Shown here piece by piece: positions 1 to 7,278 of a DNA stretch of 33,669 nucleotides. The stretch covers positions 1 to 33,669 of the forward strand of contig SLGS01000074.1 of assembly GCA_007136565.1 (NCBI GenBank). Reading direction: 5' to 3'. The stretch is from Clostridia bacterium (GTDB taxonomy: Bacteria; Bacillota; Sulfobacillia; SLMV01). The translations under genes and the position numbers were made by a program. The first letter of the stretch is position 1; each line of letters begins with the position of its first letter. The notes under the pieces are model-generated. The model did not search any database. It saw only the letters and a program-made list of their open reading frames with translations, and had not been told where the DNA came from.

Positions 1-2
1 AC

Positions 3-515
3 CTAGAAGAAGAGGATTGGGATTACCAGGTCGACGTCCAGCTGCGCGGGGCCTTCCTGATGGCCAGGGCCGCCGGTCGCATAATGATAGACCAGGGCAG
101 GGGTGGGCGCATCGTCAACATCGGGTCGACGTCGTCCGCGGTGGCGCGTTTCCACTCCGGACCGCACTCCGCCTCCAAGGCCGGTATCATAATGCTGACC
201 CGGGTGTTGGCCCTGGAGCTTGGACCCCACGGCATCACCGCCAACGTTGTGGCCCCGGGACTGACGGACATCCGGGACATATCCCACCACGGATCGTCCA
301 CCGACGACTACATCGCGAACTTCGTCAGAGAGGTTCCCATCGGCAGGCTCGGGCGCCCAGAAGAGATCGCCGAGGCCGTCATGTACATGTGCTCCGATGG
401 CGCGGCGTTCACCACGGGGCAGATCATATACATCGATGGTGGCTACAGCTCGGGCAAGATCGGCGTGCAGGGTACGCACACCCGATCCGTCACGCCGAAA
501 CCCGAAGGACAATGA
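3..515 (+). CDS. Short-chain dehydrogenase/reductase, 5' truncated by the window edge
   Basis: This is the C-terminal two thirds of a classical SDR, an NAD(P)-dependent Rossmann oxidoreductase. The frame is open from base 3, so the start and the GxxxGxG cofactor loop lie outside the window. Visible family landmarks are the catalytic-Ser strand (IVNIGST, Ser codon at 126-128), the helix around SASKAG with the catalytic Lys at 177-179, and the PG motif in VVAPGLTDI. The C-terminal FabG-like block is also present (GRLGRPEEIAEAV, then DGGYSSG). The residue that should be the catalytic Tyr of YxxxK, 13 residues after the Ser, is His (CAC at 165-167), so classical proton relay chemistry is doubtful. 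The stop overlaps the next start (ATGA at 512-515), indicating translational coupling with the amidohydrolase. The family is certain, the substrate is unknown, and activity is uncertain because of the substitution. Confidence 0.9.
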   Translation, partial: LEEEDWDYQVDVQLRGAFLMARAAGRIMIDQGRGGRIVNIGSTSSAVARFHSGPHSASKAGIIMLTRVLALELGPHGITANVVAPGLTDIRDISHHGSSTDDYIANFVREVPIGRLGRPEEIAEAVMYMCSDGAAFTTGQIIYIDGGYSSGKIGVQGTHTRSVTPKPEGQ

Positions 516-1735
516 GCTCGTCGCCCGTCGCTCGACAAACGCGGGGCCTGGTGCTTGTCAATTTGAACCTCGTGGATGTCGTGGGCAAGCGCGTACTGCC
601 GGACCACGTGGTCGTCATCGAAGATGATGCCATCGCCCGAGTCGGGCCCCGGTCGGATTTTGGTAGCTGCATTTCCTCGGTCGGGTGCGAGCGGCTGGAC
701 CTGGGGGGAAACTACCTGGTTCCGGGGATATCCGACGTCCACGTTCATCTCCTCTCGTCCTTCGCCGAAGACTTCGGGGGGAAGGATGCCCTGGAGGCGC
801 AACCGCCCGCGATACAGGCGCACCTGGCGTCCCTGCAGGCTCGACGGGCCCTGGATTCTGGCATCACTCTCTTGCGCGCCGTGGGAGAATCGTCCTACCA
901 GGATGTGGCCCTCAAGCACGCCGTGACGCGGGGTTGGACCATCGGCCCCCAGGTGGTGACGTCGGGTCACATCATCATCAGGACCGCGGGTCACGGCAGT
1001 GGGTCGTCGACGTGCACCGAGGTCGACGGGCCCTGGGAGATGTTGCGGGCCGTGAGGGAAGAGGCCCGAAACGATGTCGATTTCGTAAAGCTCATGGGCA
1101 CCGGCGGTGTGGCGTCCTTTAGGGACCCGCACAATGTACCCCAGTTCCTGGACGAGGAACTGGTGATGGCGGTGAAAGCCGCCGGGGGCCTGGGCAAGCC
1201 CGTAGCCGTTCACGCCGGGGAATCGCGGTTCATCGAGAGGTGCGCTCAACTCGGGGTGCGTTCCATCGAGCACGGCTACGAACTGGATGAACGCGCAGCC
1301 TCGGCCATGGCCGAAAACGGAACCTACCTGGTCCCGACGCTGGTGGTTACCTCCGACGAGGAATACATCGCCGAAAGACCTCCGTGGATACAGGAGAGGG
1401 CCAGGGCCGTGCGCGATGCCCACGTGCAATCCTATCGAACGGCGCTCGCCGCCGGGGTCAAGATCGCCGTGGGGACCGACGTACCCGACTTTTGGCGTTA
1501 CACTCACCGGGAGATGCGATTGCTGGCGGAGATGGGGATGTCCAACTGGGACGTCATGGCGGCAGCCGTCGTTACATCGGCGGAGCTTTGTGGCCTTCCC
1601 CGTGGTGGCGTCGAAGTCGGATCCCCGGCTAACCTCATAGCCGTATCCGTTGATCCATCGCAATCCCTGGACTTCGAGCACCCTTCGCTGGTGATCGCGC
1701 GGGGGGTTGTCGTGCGAAACGGCAGCGGCATCTAG
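512..1735 (+). CDS. Metal-dependent amidohydrolase, prolidase/imidazolonepropionase-like
   Basis: This 407-residue protein has the amidohydrolase-superfamily TIM-barrel plan. A short N-terminal beta-sandwich is followed by the metal ligands: HxH at His77/His79 (DVHVHL), a probable carboxylated Lys193 (FVKLMGTGG), His234 (AVHAGES), His254 (SIEHGYE) and Asp323 (GTDVPDF). This set matches the binuclear Xaa-Pro dipeptidase/imidazolonepropionase-like group that hydrolyses amide or cyclic amide bonds; the substrate cannot be read from sequence. The start is the ATG overlapping the SDR stop (ATGA), because the longer upstream open frame is only an out-of-frame shadow of the SDR gene. The two genes are probably one operon, perhaps a catabolic pair acting on the same compound. 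A perfect hairpin follows the stop within 10 bases. Cytoplasmic, with no signal peptide. Confidence 0.88.
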   Translation: MSSSPVARQTRGLVLVNLNLVDVVGKRVLPDHVVVIEDDAIARVGPRSDFGSCISSVGCERLDLGGNYLVPGISDVHVHLLSSFAEDFGGKDALEAQPPAIQAHLASLQARRALDSGITLLRAVGESSYQDVALKHAVTRGWTIGPQVVTSGHIIIRTAGHGSGSSTCTEVDGPWEMLRAVREEARNDVDFVKLMGTGGVASFRDPHNVPQFLDEELVMAVKAAGGLGKPVAVHAGESRFIERCAQLGVRSIEHGYELDERAASAMAENGTYLVPTLVVTSDEEYIAERPPWIQERARAVRDAHVQSYRTALAAGVKIAVGTDVPDFWRYTHREMRLLAEMGMSNWDVMAAAVVTSAELCGLPRGGVEVGSPANLIAVSVDPSQSLDFEHPSLVIARGVVVRNGSGI

Positions 1736-1740
1736 GTGCT

Positions 1741-1779
1741 CGCGTACGGGATGCAGTTCTCTTGGGCATCCCGTACGCG
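1741..1779 (+). terminator. Perfect 14-bp hairpin after the amidohydrolase
   Basis: The arms at 1741-1754 and 1766-1779 are perfectly complementary around an 11-base loop, directly after the stop at 1735. There is no U-run, so this is either a terminator of the U-poor type seen in GC-rich bacteria or an mRNA 3' stabiliser. Confidence 0.6.
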
Positions 1780-1905
1780 GACTTACCTCTAGCGGTGATC
1801 GCGGGAGGTGTAAACCCCATCGCCGTGGGTCGAGAGGAGATGTCTCCGCGGTCGTAGGGTTCGTGGAATTATCCCGCTCGCCCACCCGACGAATGCGCCG
1901 TTCCC

Positions 1906-1932
1906 TTGACACGGAGCCACCGGCGTTATAGC
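1906..1932 (+). promoter_or_regulatory. Candidate sigma-A promoter for the methionine operon
   Basis: A perfect TTGACA lies at 1906-1911 and a TATAGC at 1927-1932, with a short 15-base spacer. Transcription would start near 1938, just before the SAM-I aptamer, which fits its role as leader promoter. The spacer is shorter than the ideal 17, so this is a prediction. Confidence 0.45.
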
Positions 1933-1950
1933 GTGAACCCCAAACTATCA

Positions 1951-2075
1951 GATTATCTCTTATCCAGAGAGGCTGAGGGACTGGCCCGATGAAGCCCGGC
2001 AACCGGCGATATCTCGCGACGGTGCCAAATCCTGCGATGTGCTAGCACATCGATAGATGAGGGGAAGCTTTTGTA
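1951..2075 (+). promoter_or_regulatory. SAM-I (S-box) riboswitch aptamer
   Basis: The hallmark S-box core is present: a P1/P2 region with CTTATCCAGAGAGG (1959-1972), then GAGGGACTGGCCCGATGAA (1975-1993), then GCCCGGCAACC. The 3' P1 strand containing GATAGATGAGGGG (2052-2064) follows. S-box RNAs bind S-adenosylmethionine and switch off methionine and SAM biosynthesis genes. The first downstream genes are the MetH reactivation protein, MetH and MetF, a classic S-box regulon. The P1 boundaries are approximate. Confidence 0.95.
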
Positions 2076-2079
2076 CCGG

Positions 2080-2113
2080 AGGTCCCTTCCATCACGAAGG
2101 GGCCTTTATTAGT
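2080..2113 (+). terminator. Expression-platform terminator of the SAM-I riboswitch
   Basis: GGTCCCTTC (2081-2089) pairs with GAAGGGGCC (2096-2103... region) with one G-U wobble, followed by a T-rich tract (TTTATTAGTTTT). It lies between the aptamer and the first gene, as expected for SAM-induced premature termination. When SAM is scarce the hairpin would be replaced by an antiterminator; I could not delimit that pairing unambiguously. Confidence 0.8.
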
Positions 2114-2156
2114 TTTCGGTCCTGCTGAGCAATGCATTGGCTCCGGATGGGGGAGA

Positions 2157-2777
2157 GTGTCCTTGGTGGATGACAGAGTATACCGGGTTGGCGAGGTAGC
2201 GGTTCACCCCGACGCAGGGGCCGTGGCCGCGGCCGCCGGTTATCCCGTTGGATCCAGCGATACGAGGATGGAGCGCACCCTGCGGCGTGCCCAAGGGCGG
2301 TACAGGGTCGAGCTCGCCTACTCCCGCGACTCAGTGGTCGTTAGCGGGGAGAGGATCGAAATCGGAGGGCATTCCACCCTTGATTCCCTTTCATTGTCGC
2401 GTTTCTTGCGGGGATGTACCGGCATCTTACTCCTGGCGTCCACGCTCGGTGCGCGAGTATCCGAGGATATCGAAAGGTTGGGCGAGACCGGGCGCATGGA
2501 CGAGGCCCACCTCCTCGATGCCGTCGCTTCCGAGATGGCCGACGAAGGGCTCGACGTCGCCCGGCGCATGGCCGTTCGCCATTTACTTAACCGGGGGGAG
2601 ATGGCCGCGCGTCGAAGGTTCAGCCCGGGATACGGGGATGTCGACCTCGGCTTTCAGCGGGTCTTGTTCGACCGATTGCGCCTGGGAGATCTCGGGATGT
2701 CGATACTGCCCAGTTGCATGCTGGTGCCAGAGAAGAGCGTCTTGGCGATGGTGGGGATTAGGAGGATGATGCGGTGA
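2157..2777 (+). CDS. Stand-alone MetH reactivation-domain protein
   Basis: This roughly 206-residue protein matches the C-terminal activation (AdoMet-binding) domain of cobalamin-dependent methionine synthase. It has the characteristic RRRFSPGYGDVDL block (about residues 157-169), followed by the LPSCMLVPEKSV segment near the C-terminus. In long MetH proteins this domain uses SAM for reductive methylation of oxidised cob(II)alamin. Here it is a separate polypeptide encoded directly before a MetH that lacks it. The stop overlaps the metH start (GTGA at 2774-2777). The first possible start is GTG 2157, but the purine-rich SD (GGGGGAG, about 2149-2155) sits almost on it. TTG 2163 or GTG 2166 would have better spacing, giving 204 or 203 residues. 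It is the first gene under the SAM-I riboswitch. Confidence 0.88.
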   Translation: MSLVDDRVYRVGEVAVHPDAGAVAAAAGYPVGSSDTRMERTLRRAQGRYRVELAYSRDSVVVSGERIEIGGHSTLDSLSLSRFLRGCTGILLLASTLGARVSEDIERLGETGRMDEAHLLDAVASEMADEGLDVARRMAVRHLLNRGEMAARRRFSPGYGDVDLGFQRVLFDRLRLGDLGMSILPSCMLVPEKSVLAMVGIRRMMR

Positions 2778-5179
2778 GCGAGAAGAGATTGTGGGAATTG
2801 CTGCGGGGTGGGCACATCCTGATGGATGGGGCGACCGGGCACGATTTGTTCCGGCTCGGGATGCCCCCGGGGGTGTGTCCGGAGGCGTGGATCCTGGAGA
2901 ACCCGGAAACGATCCGCGATCTGCAATCCCGCTACGTGGCGGCGGGATCCCGGGTGATCCTAACCCCGACCTTCGGCGCCAACCGCCGCAAGCTGGCCGG
3001 ATACGGTCTGGCGGATGACGTGGGGGAGATGAACCGAAGACTGGCCGAGTTATCGCGCTCGGTCGCCGGTCGGTCCCTGGTAGCGGGTGACGTGTCCATG
3101 ACCGGTGAATTCGTGCGACCGACGGGATCGCTGGATTTCGAGGAAGCCGTGGACCTATTCCGCGAGCAGATCGACGGATTGGTGCAAGGCGGCGTCGACT
3201 TGATATTCGTGGAGACCATGGTCGACCTCGCCGAGGCCCGGGCGGCACTCATCGCCGCTCGCGAGGCTTGTGATCTCCCGGTGATCTGCAGCATGACCTT
3301 CGAACCCGGTGGTGCCACGGTTACGGGCGTTCATCCCGCCAGCGCCCTCATCACGTTGCAGTCTTTGGGGGCCTTTGCCGTCGGATGCAACTGTTCCACC
3401 GGGCCCCGGGATATGCTGGGCATCATATCGGAGATGGTGCCCTACGCCGAGGTCCCGTTGGTGGCAAAGCCCAACGCCGGGTTGCCGAGGATGACGCTGG
3501 AAGGCGATGCACATTACCCGCTTTCCCCCGACGAATTCGCCGAGGAGTGCGCCCCGCTCCTGGCGGCCGGCGTGGAGATCATCGGGGGTTGCTGTGGGAC
3601 GAATCCCGGACACATCGCGGCTCTGGCCGCCCTCGACGATGGCTTCGGGGGACAACCTCCGCGATCCAGGGGTTCCCATCGCGGGATCGTTTGCTCGCCG
3701 AGGCGGCGGGTCGATCTCGGCGAGGCCCGACTGCGGATCATCGGTGAGCGCATAAACCCCAGCGGGAACCGCGAGCTATCGGAGGCTTTGAAACTCGGGC
3801 GTATGCACGTCGTGCGGGAATACGCCATCGAGCAGGAGGAGTGCGGGGCGGATCTACTGGACGTCAACGTGGGCTCACCTGCTTCGGGGGAACTACACAT
3901 AATCGACGCAGTCGTGGAGGAGATGGCCGCCCGAGATGTCCCTGTGGCCATCGACTCCGCGGATCCCGAGGTCATCCGCCGCGCCCTTCGTCACTACCCC
4001 GGGAGGGCACTGGTGAACTCCATCTCCCTCGAGCCCGAAAGGGCTGACGTTCTGCTGGATATCTGCCGCCAGTACGGTGCCGCCTTCATAGCCCTACCCA
4101 TAGGCGAGGATGGCATACCCGACACCGCGGAGGAACGCTTCGAAGTCCTCCGACGGATCGGGGAGAAAGCCACCGGGGATTACGCCATCGACCCCCGGGA
4201 CATCGTGTACGATTGCCTGATGCTACCGCTCTCCGCCGACCCCCGCGCCGCGGAGAAGGCTCTCGAGCTGGTGGAGCGGGTTCGGGACGAATTGGATGCC
4301 CCCGCCGTGTTGGGCGTGTCCAACCTCTCCTTCGGTCTGCCCCGCCGGGGTGCCCTCAACGCGACGTTTTTGGCCATGGCTTCCCGGGCCGGTTTGAACC
4401 TGGCCATAGCGAACCCCTGCGACGAGGCGGTAAGGGAGGTTCGGTTCTGCGTGGAAGCCATATCGGGTGGGGACGAGGGGCTTTCTGAGTACCTAGGCCT
4501 TTGGGTGAACGATGAAGATGGCGGGGACTTCGATTCCCTGGGTACGGCGGATAAGATCCGTTATTGCGTGCTCAGGGGGCTTCACGAGCGGGTGGTTGGG
4601 CTCGTCGGTACGGCCCTGGGCGAGATGGAGCCCGGAGACATCCTGGACTCCGCCGTGTTCCCCGCCATCCGCGAAGTGGGGACCCGCTACGAGGATGGTC
4701 GCATGTACCTGCCGCAGCTGGTCGCGTCGGCCCAGGCCGTGGAAAAGGCCGTCGCCTCCCTTCGCGAGTTGTATCCCGAGCGCGACGACGGGCGTGCACC
4801 CGTAGTGGTGATGGCTACGGTGAGGGGCGATGTCCACGACATCGGCAAGAACCTGGTTTGCATGATGCTCCGCAATCACGGCTTCCGTGTCATCGACCTG
4901 GGCCGCGATGTGCCCGCGGAGAGGATTCTCGACACACTGGTTCGGGAGAAGGCGGACCTGGTGGGGTTGTCCGCCTTGATGACCACCACGGCCGCCGAGA
5001 TGCGCAAGGTTGTCGCCGATATTCGCAGCCGGGAAATCCCCTGCCGCGTTTTGGTGGGTGGGGCGGTGATCACCGGGGATTTCGCCGAGGAGATAGGGGC
5101 GGATGGCTACGCATCCGACATGCACTCCGCCGTAGCCGTCGCCTCGCGCCTGGTGGGTGAGACGGGGGGTGCGCCATGA
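2774..5179 (+). CDS. metH: Cobalamin-dependent methionine synthase core (homocysteine, folate and B12 domains)
   Basis: The protein has 801 residues, against about 1200 for full-length MetH. Domain order is as follows. The homocysteine-binding barrel (about 1-290) carries zinc-ligand cysteines Cys205 (VGCNCS) and Cys273/Cys274 (GGCCGTNP). The pterin-binding barrel (about 315-560) contains GERINPSG and LDVNVGSP. The B12 cap comes next (about 585-670). The Rossmann B12 domain (about 675-795) has the cobalt-ligand motif D686-x-H688-xx-G (GDVHDIGKN). The protein transfers the methyl group from 5-methyl-THF via cob(I)alamin to homocysteine. The C-terminal SAM-dependent reactivation domain is absent and is supplied by the upstream overlapping gene. 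The start is GTG 2774, and the stop overlaps the metF ATG. The layout resembles the short MetH of Thermotoga-type bacteria. Cytoplasmic; expression should follow the riboswitch. Confidence 0.95.
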   Translation: MSEKRLWELLRGGHILMDGATGHDLFRLGMPPGVCPEAWILENPETIRDLQSRYVAAGSRVILTPTFGANRRKLAGYGLADDVGEMNRRLAELSRSVAGRSLVAGDVSMTGEFVRPTGSLDFEEAVDLFREQIDGLVQGGVDLIFVETMVDLAEARAALIAAREACDLPVICSMTFEPGGATVTGVHPASALITLQSLGAFAVGCNCSTGPRDMLGIISEMVPYAEVPLVAKPNAGLPRMTLEGDAHYPLSPDEFAEECAPLLAAGVEIIGGCCGTNPGHIAALAALDDGFGGQPPRSRGSHRGIVCSPRRRVDLGEARLRIIGERINPSGNRELSEALKLGRMHVVREYAIEQEECGADLLDVNVGSPASGELHIIDAVVEEMAARDVPVAIDSADPEVIRRALRHYPGRALVNSISLEPERADVLLDICRQYGAAFIALPIGEDGIPDTAEERFEVLRRIGEKATGDYAIDPRDIVYDCLMLPLSADPRAAEKALELVERVRDELDAPAVLGVSNLSFGLPRRGALNATFLAMASRAGLNLAIANPCDEAVREVRFCVEAISGGDEGLSEYLGLWVNDEDGGDFDSLGTADKIRYCVLRGLHERVVGLVGTALGEMEPGDILDSAVFPAIREVGTRYEDGRMYLPQLVASAQAVEKAVASLRELYPERDDGRAPVVVMATVRGDVHDIGKNLVCMMLRNHGFRVIDLGRDVPAERILDTLVREKADLVGLSALMTTTAAEMRKVVADIRSREIPCRVLVGGAVITGDFAEEIGADGYASDMHSAVAVASRLVGETGGAP

Positions 5180-6057
5180 GGGTGAGCGAGATAGTCCGGA
5201 GGTCGCGCGGCTTCTCGTATTCCTTCGAAGTCTTCCCCGGTATGGGGAGAAATGGTCGGAATATCTACCGCGTAATCGATGAGATGGTAAAACTGGGACC
5301 CCGGTTCATCAGCGTCACCTACGGAGCGGGCGGGGGCAACCGGCGGGACCTGTTGAGCCTCTGTGGCCACATAGCCGCCCGGGGAGTCACTCCACTGCCC
5401 CATTTCACCGCCGTGGGGCACACCCGGCGCGAAGTGGACGAGGTGCTCTCCAGCTTCAGAGATCACCGATTCGAGAACGTCCTGGCCCTTCGCGGCGACC
5501 CGCCCCGGAATCACGAGGGTCCGGTGGAGGATCTGTTTCGGGACTTCTCCAACGCCTCACAGCTCATCCGCCACGTGAAGGAACACCACCCCCCGTGCGT
5601 GGGTGCCGCCGCTTACCCGGAGGGTCGTCCCGATTGTTCCCGGGAGGACAACCTGGGATATGCGCGGGAGAAACGGGATGCGGGGGCCGAATTCTTCATA
5701 ACGCAGATGTTTTTCGAAAATGATTGTTTCTACCGCTTCGTGGAGGAGTCCGGTCTCGGCGAGGCGGTGATCCCCGGGATACTGCCCATCTTCGGGCCGG
5801 GGCAGCTGGAGATGGCCAAGAATCTGGCCGGCGCCCATATCCCGCGGCCCCTACTCCAGCGATTGATGCGATGTCGAGATGACGCCGAAGCCTTTCGCGA
5901 AGTGGGACTGGATCACGCGTCGGCGCAGATATCCGAGCTGGTAGGGGCCGGTTTCGGTTTCGTCCACATCTTCACCCTGAACCGTTGGCGGGATACGGCG
6001 GAACTATTGGAGAGGGTCCGGTTGCGGGATCGGAGGAGGGCCAGTGGCCCTCGCTAG
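5176..6057 (+). CDS. metF: 5,10-methylenetetrahydrofolate reductase
   Basis: This 293-residue FAD-dependent TIM-barrel enzyme reduces methylene-THF to methyl-THF, the methyl donor used by the MetH encoded immediately upstream. Supporting motifs are FEVFPG near residue 18 (catalytic Glu), SVTYGAGG (about 50-57), LRGDPP (about 103-108) and FFITQMFFEND (about 174-184). The length is normal for bacterial MetF. The ATG at 5176 overlaps the metH stop (ATGA), so the two are coupled and share SAM-riboswitch control. There is no adjacent metV-like or HdrA-type partner, so the electron donor cannot be inferred here. Confidence 0.94.
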   Translation: MRVSEIVRRSRGFSYSFEVFPGMGRNGRNIYRVIDEMVKLGPRFISVTYGAGGGNRRDLLSLCGHIAARGVTPLPHFTAVGHTRREVDEVLSSFRDHRFENVLALRGDPPRNHEGPVEDLFRDFSNASQLIRHVKEHHPPCVGAAAYPEGRPDCSREDNLGYAREKRDAGAEFFITQMFFENDCFYRFVEESGLGEAVIPGILPIFGPGQLEMAKNLAGAHIPRPLLQRLMRCRDDAEAFREVGLDHASAQISELVGAGFGFVHIFTLNRWRDTAELLERVRLRDRRRASGPR

Positions 6058-6189
6058 CGCGGAGATCGACCCCGGGACGCATCCTGGTCGTGTGGCCGGG
6101 GTTGGCACGGGTTCGCAGTGTGGGACCGATGAGTATTTCCTCGGTCGGAAAAGGCGAGCGAAGATATACCCACGACGGGAGGTATGGAA

Positions 6190-7053
6190 GTGAAGACGGT
6201 AGCATTCCAAGGTGAAAGCGGAGCCTATTCGGAGGAGGCCATTCGAGAGCATTTCGGCGCTAAGGTGAGTACGCTGGCGCGCCAGAGTTTCGAGGGAATA
6301 TTCGCGGCGGTGGGTGCCGGGGAAGCGGACCTGGGTGCCTTGCCGGTGGAAAACTCCACGGCGGGAAGCATCAACCGCGCCTACGACCTATTGCTGCAAC
6401 ACGATTTCAAGGTGCACGGTGAAATGGTTCTCCGCGTGCGCCATAATCTCATGACTGTGGCCGGCGGGGACGGGGAGATCACCCACGTTCGCAGCCACCC
6501 CCAGGCCCTGGCGCAGTGCGAACGATTCCTCAACGAGCGGGGATACGTGGCCGTGCCCTGGTACGATACCGCCGGGGCCGCCCGGGATCTCGCCCGCGAC
6601 CCAGAGGGGGGAGTGGGTGTCATCGCTTCGGCCCTGGCGGCCGAGGAATACGGCCTGGAGATCATAACCCGGGACGTGGAGGACTCCCCGGACAACTTCA
6701 CCCGTTTCTTCCTGGTGGGTCGCGGCGAGGCCCCGCGCGCGGATCACTCCAAGACGAGCCTCATCTTCGCCGTTCCCCACGCCCCGGGTTCCCTGGTCGC
6801 GGCGTTGCGGGAGCTTTCCGACAGGGACATTAACCTCACCAAACTCGAGAGTCGTCCCCGCCGCGGCAGGACCTGGGAGTACTTCTTCTACGTGGATTTC
6901 GAGGGGCACTGGGAAGAGGATCGTTGTCGCGACGCCCTGGCGGGTCTCTTGAATCGGGCGGCGTTCCTGAAGTCGCTGGGTAGTTACCCGGCGGCGACGC
7001 CCTCGGACGATCCCGAGTCCGACGAGGGACAGCGGGAGATGCTTCAGATCTGA
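6190..7053 (+). CDS. pheA: Prephenate dehydratase (monofunctional, with ACT domain)
   Basis: The enzyme converts prephenate to phenylpyruvate in phenylalanine synthesis. The N-terminal PDT lobe shows FQGESGAYSE, LPVENSTAGS, SHPQALAQC and the DSPDNFTRF block containing the catalytic Thr-Arg-Phe. The C-terminal ACT domain (about residues 190-265) carries the ESRP motif (KLESRP) that binds phenylalanine for feedback inhibition. The usual chorismate-mutase fusion is absent. I prefer GTG 6190 as the start because the strong SD (GGGAGGT, 6177-6183) is 6 bases upstream. The ATG at 6184 touches the SD with no spacing. The last 25 residues or so are low-complexity and acidic. A 130-base gap separates it from metF, so it is probably a new transcription unit. 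Confidence 0.94.
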   Translation: MKTVAFQGESGAYSEEAIREHFGAKVSTLARQSFEGIFAAVGAGEADLGALPVENSTAGSINRAYDLLLQHDFKVHGEMVLRVRHNLMTVAGGDGEITHVRSHPQALAQCERFLNERGYVAVPWYDTAGAARDLARDPEGGVGVIASALAAEEYGLEIITRDVEDSPDNFTRFFLVGRGEAPRADHSKTSLIFAVPHAPGSLVAALRELSDRDINLTKLESRPRRGRTWEYFFYVDFEGHWEEDRCRDALAGLLNRAAFLKSLGSYPAATPSDDPESDEGQREMLQI

Positions 7054-7075
7054 GTAGTGGATAGAGCGATCAAGT

Positions 7076-7152
7076 GAACGGGCCCCGCCGGGAGCGGCAC
7101 CTTATCCCCGGCGGGGTCCGTTCATCGGGCCGGAATCACCCCGGGGGGTGAT
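7076..7152 (+). terminator. Strong tandem hairpins after pheA
   Basis: A long GC stem pairs 7076-7090 with 7106-7123 (one bulge). It is followed by a near-palindromic ATCACCCC/GGGGTGAT element at 7135-7152. Neither has a U-run. The position between pheA and the next gene suggests transcription termination. Confidence 0.6.
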
Positions 7153-7278
7153 GACAGGTCACCCTCCGCCCACCTACCGTTGAAACGGCGCTCTTGCCCC
7201 CGTAGAAGACTAACCGAGGGGCTCGGTGCGCGACGTCGAATCGAAGGTAATCCCGGACCGGAGAGGATTGGTGTTCTA

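Noticed and set aside
17..511. N-terminal extension of the amidohydrolase into the SDR gene
   Set aside because: It is an Arg/His/Gly-rich out-of-frame translation of the SDR; the ATGA overlap gives a proper start at 512.
443..2002. Long minus-strand open frame opposite the amidohydrolase
   Set aside because: GC-rich antisense shadow: no domain motifs, it runs across the riboswitch promoter and overlaps a well-supported plus-strand enzyme.
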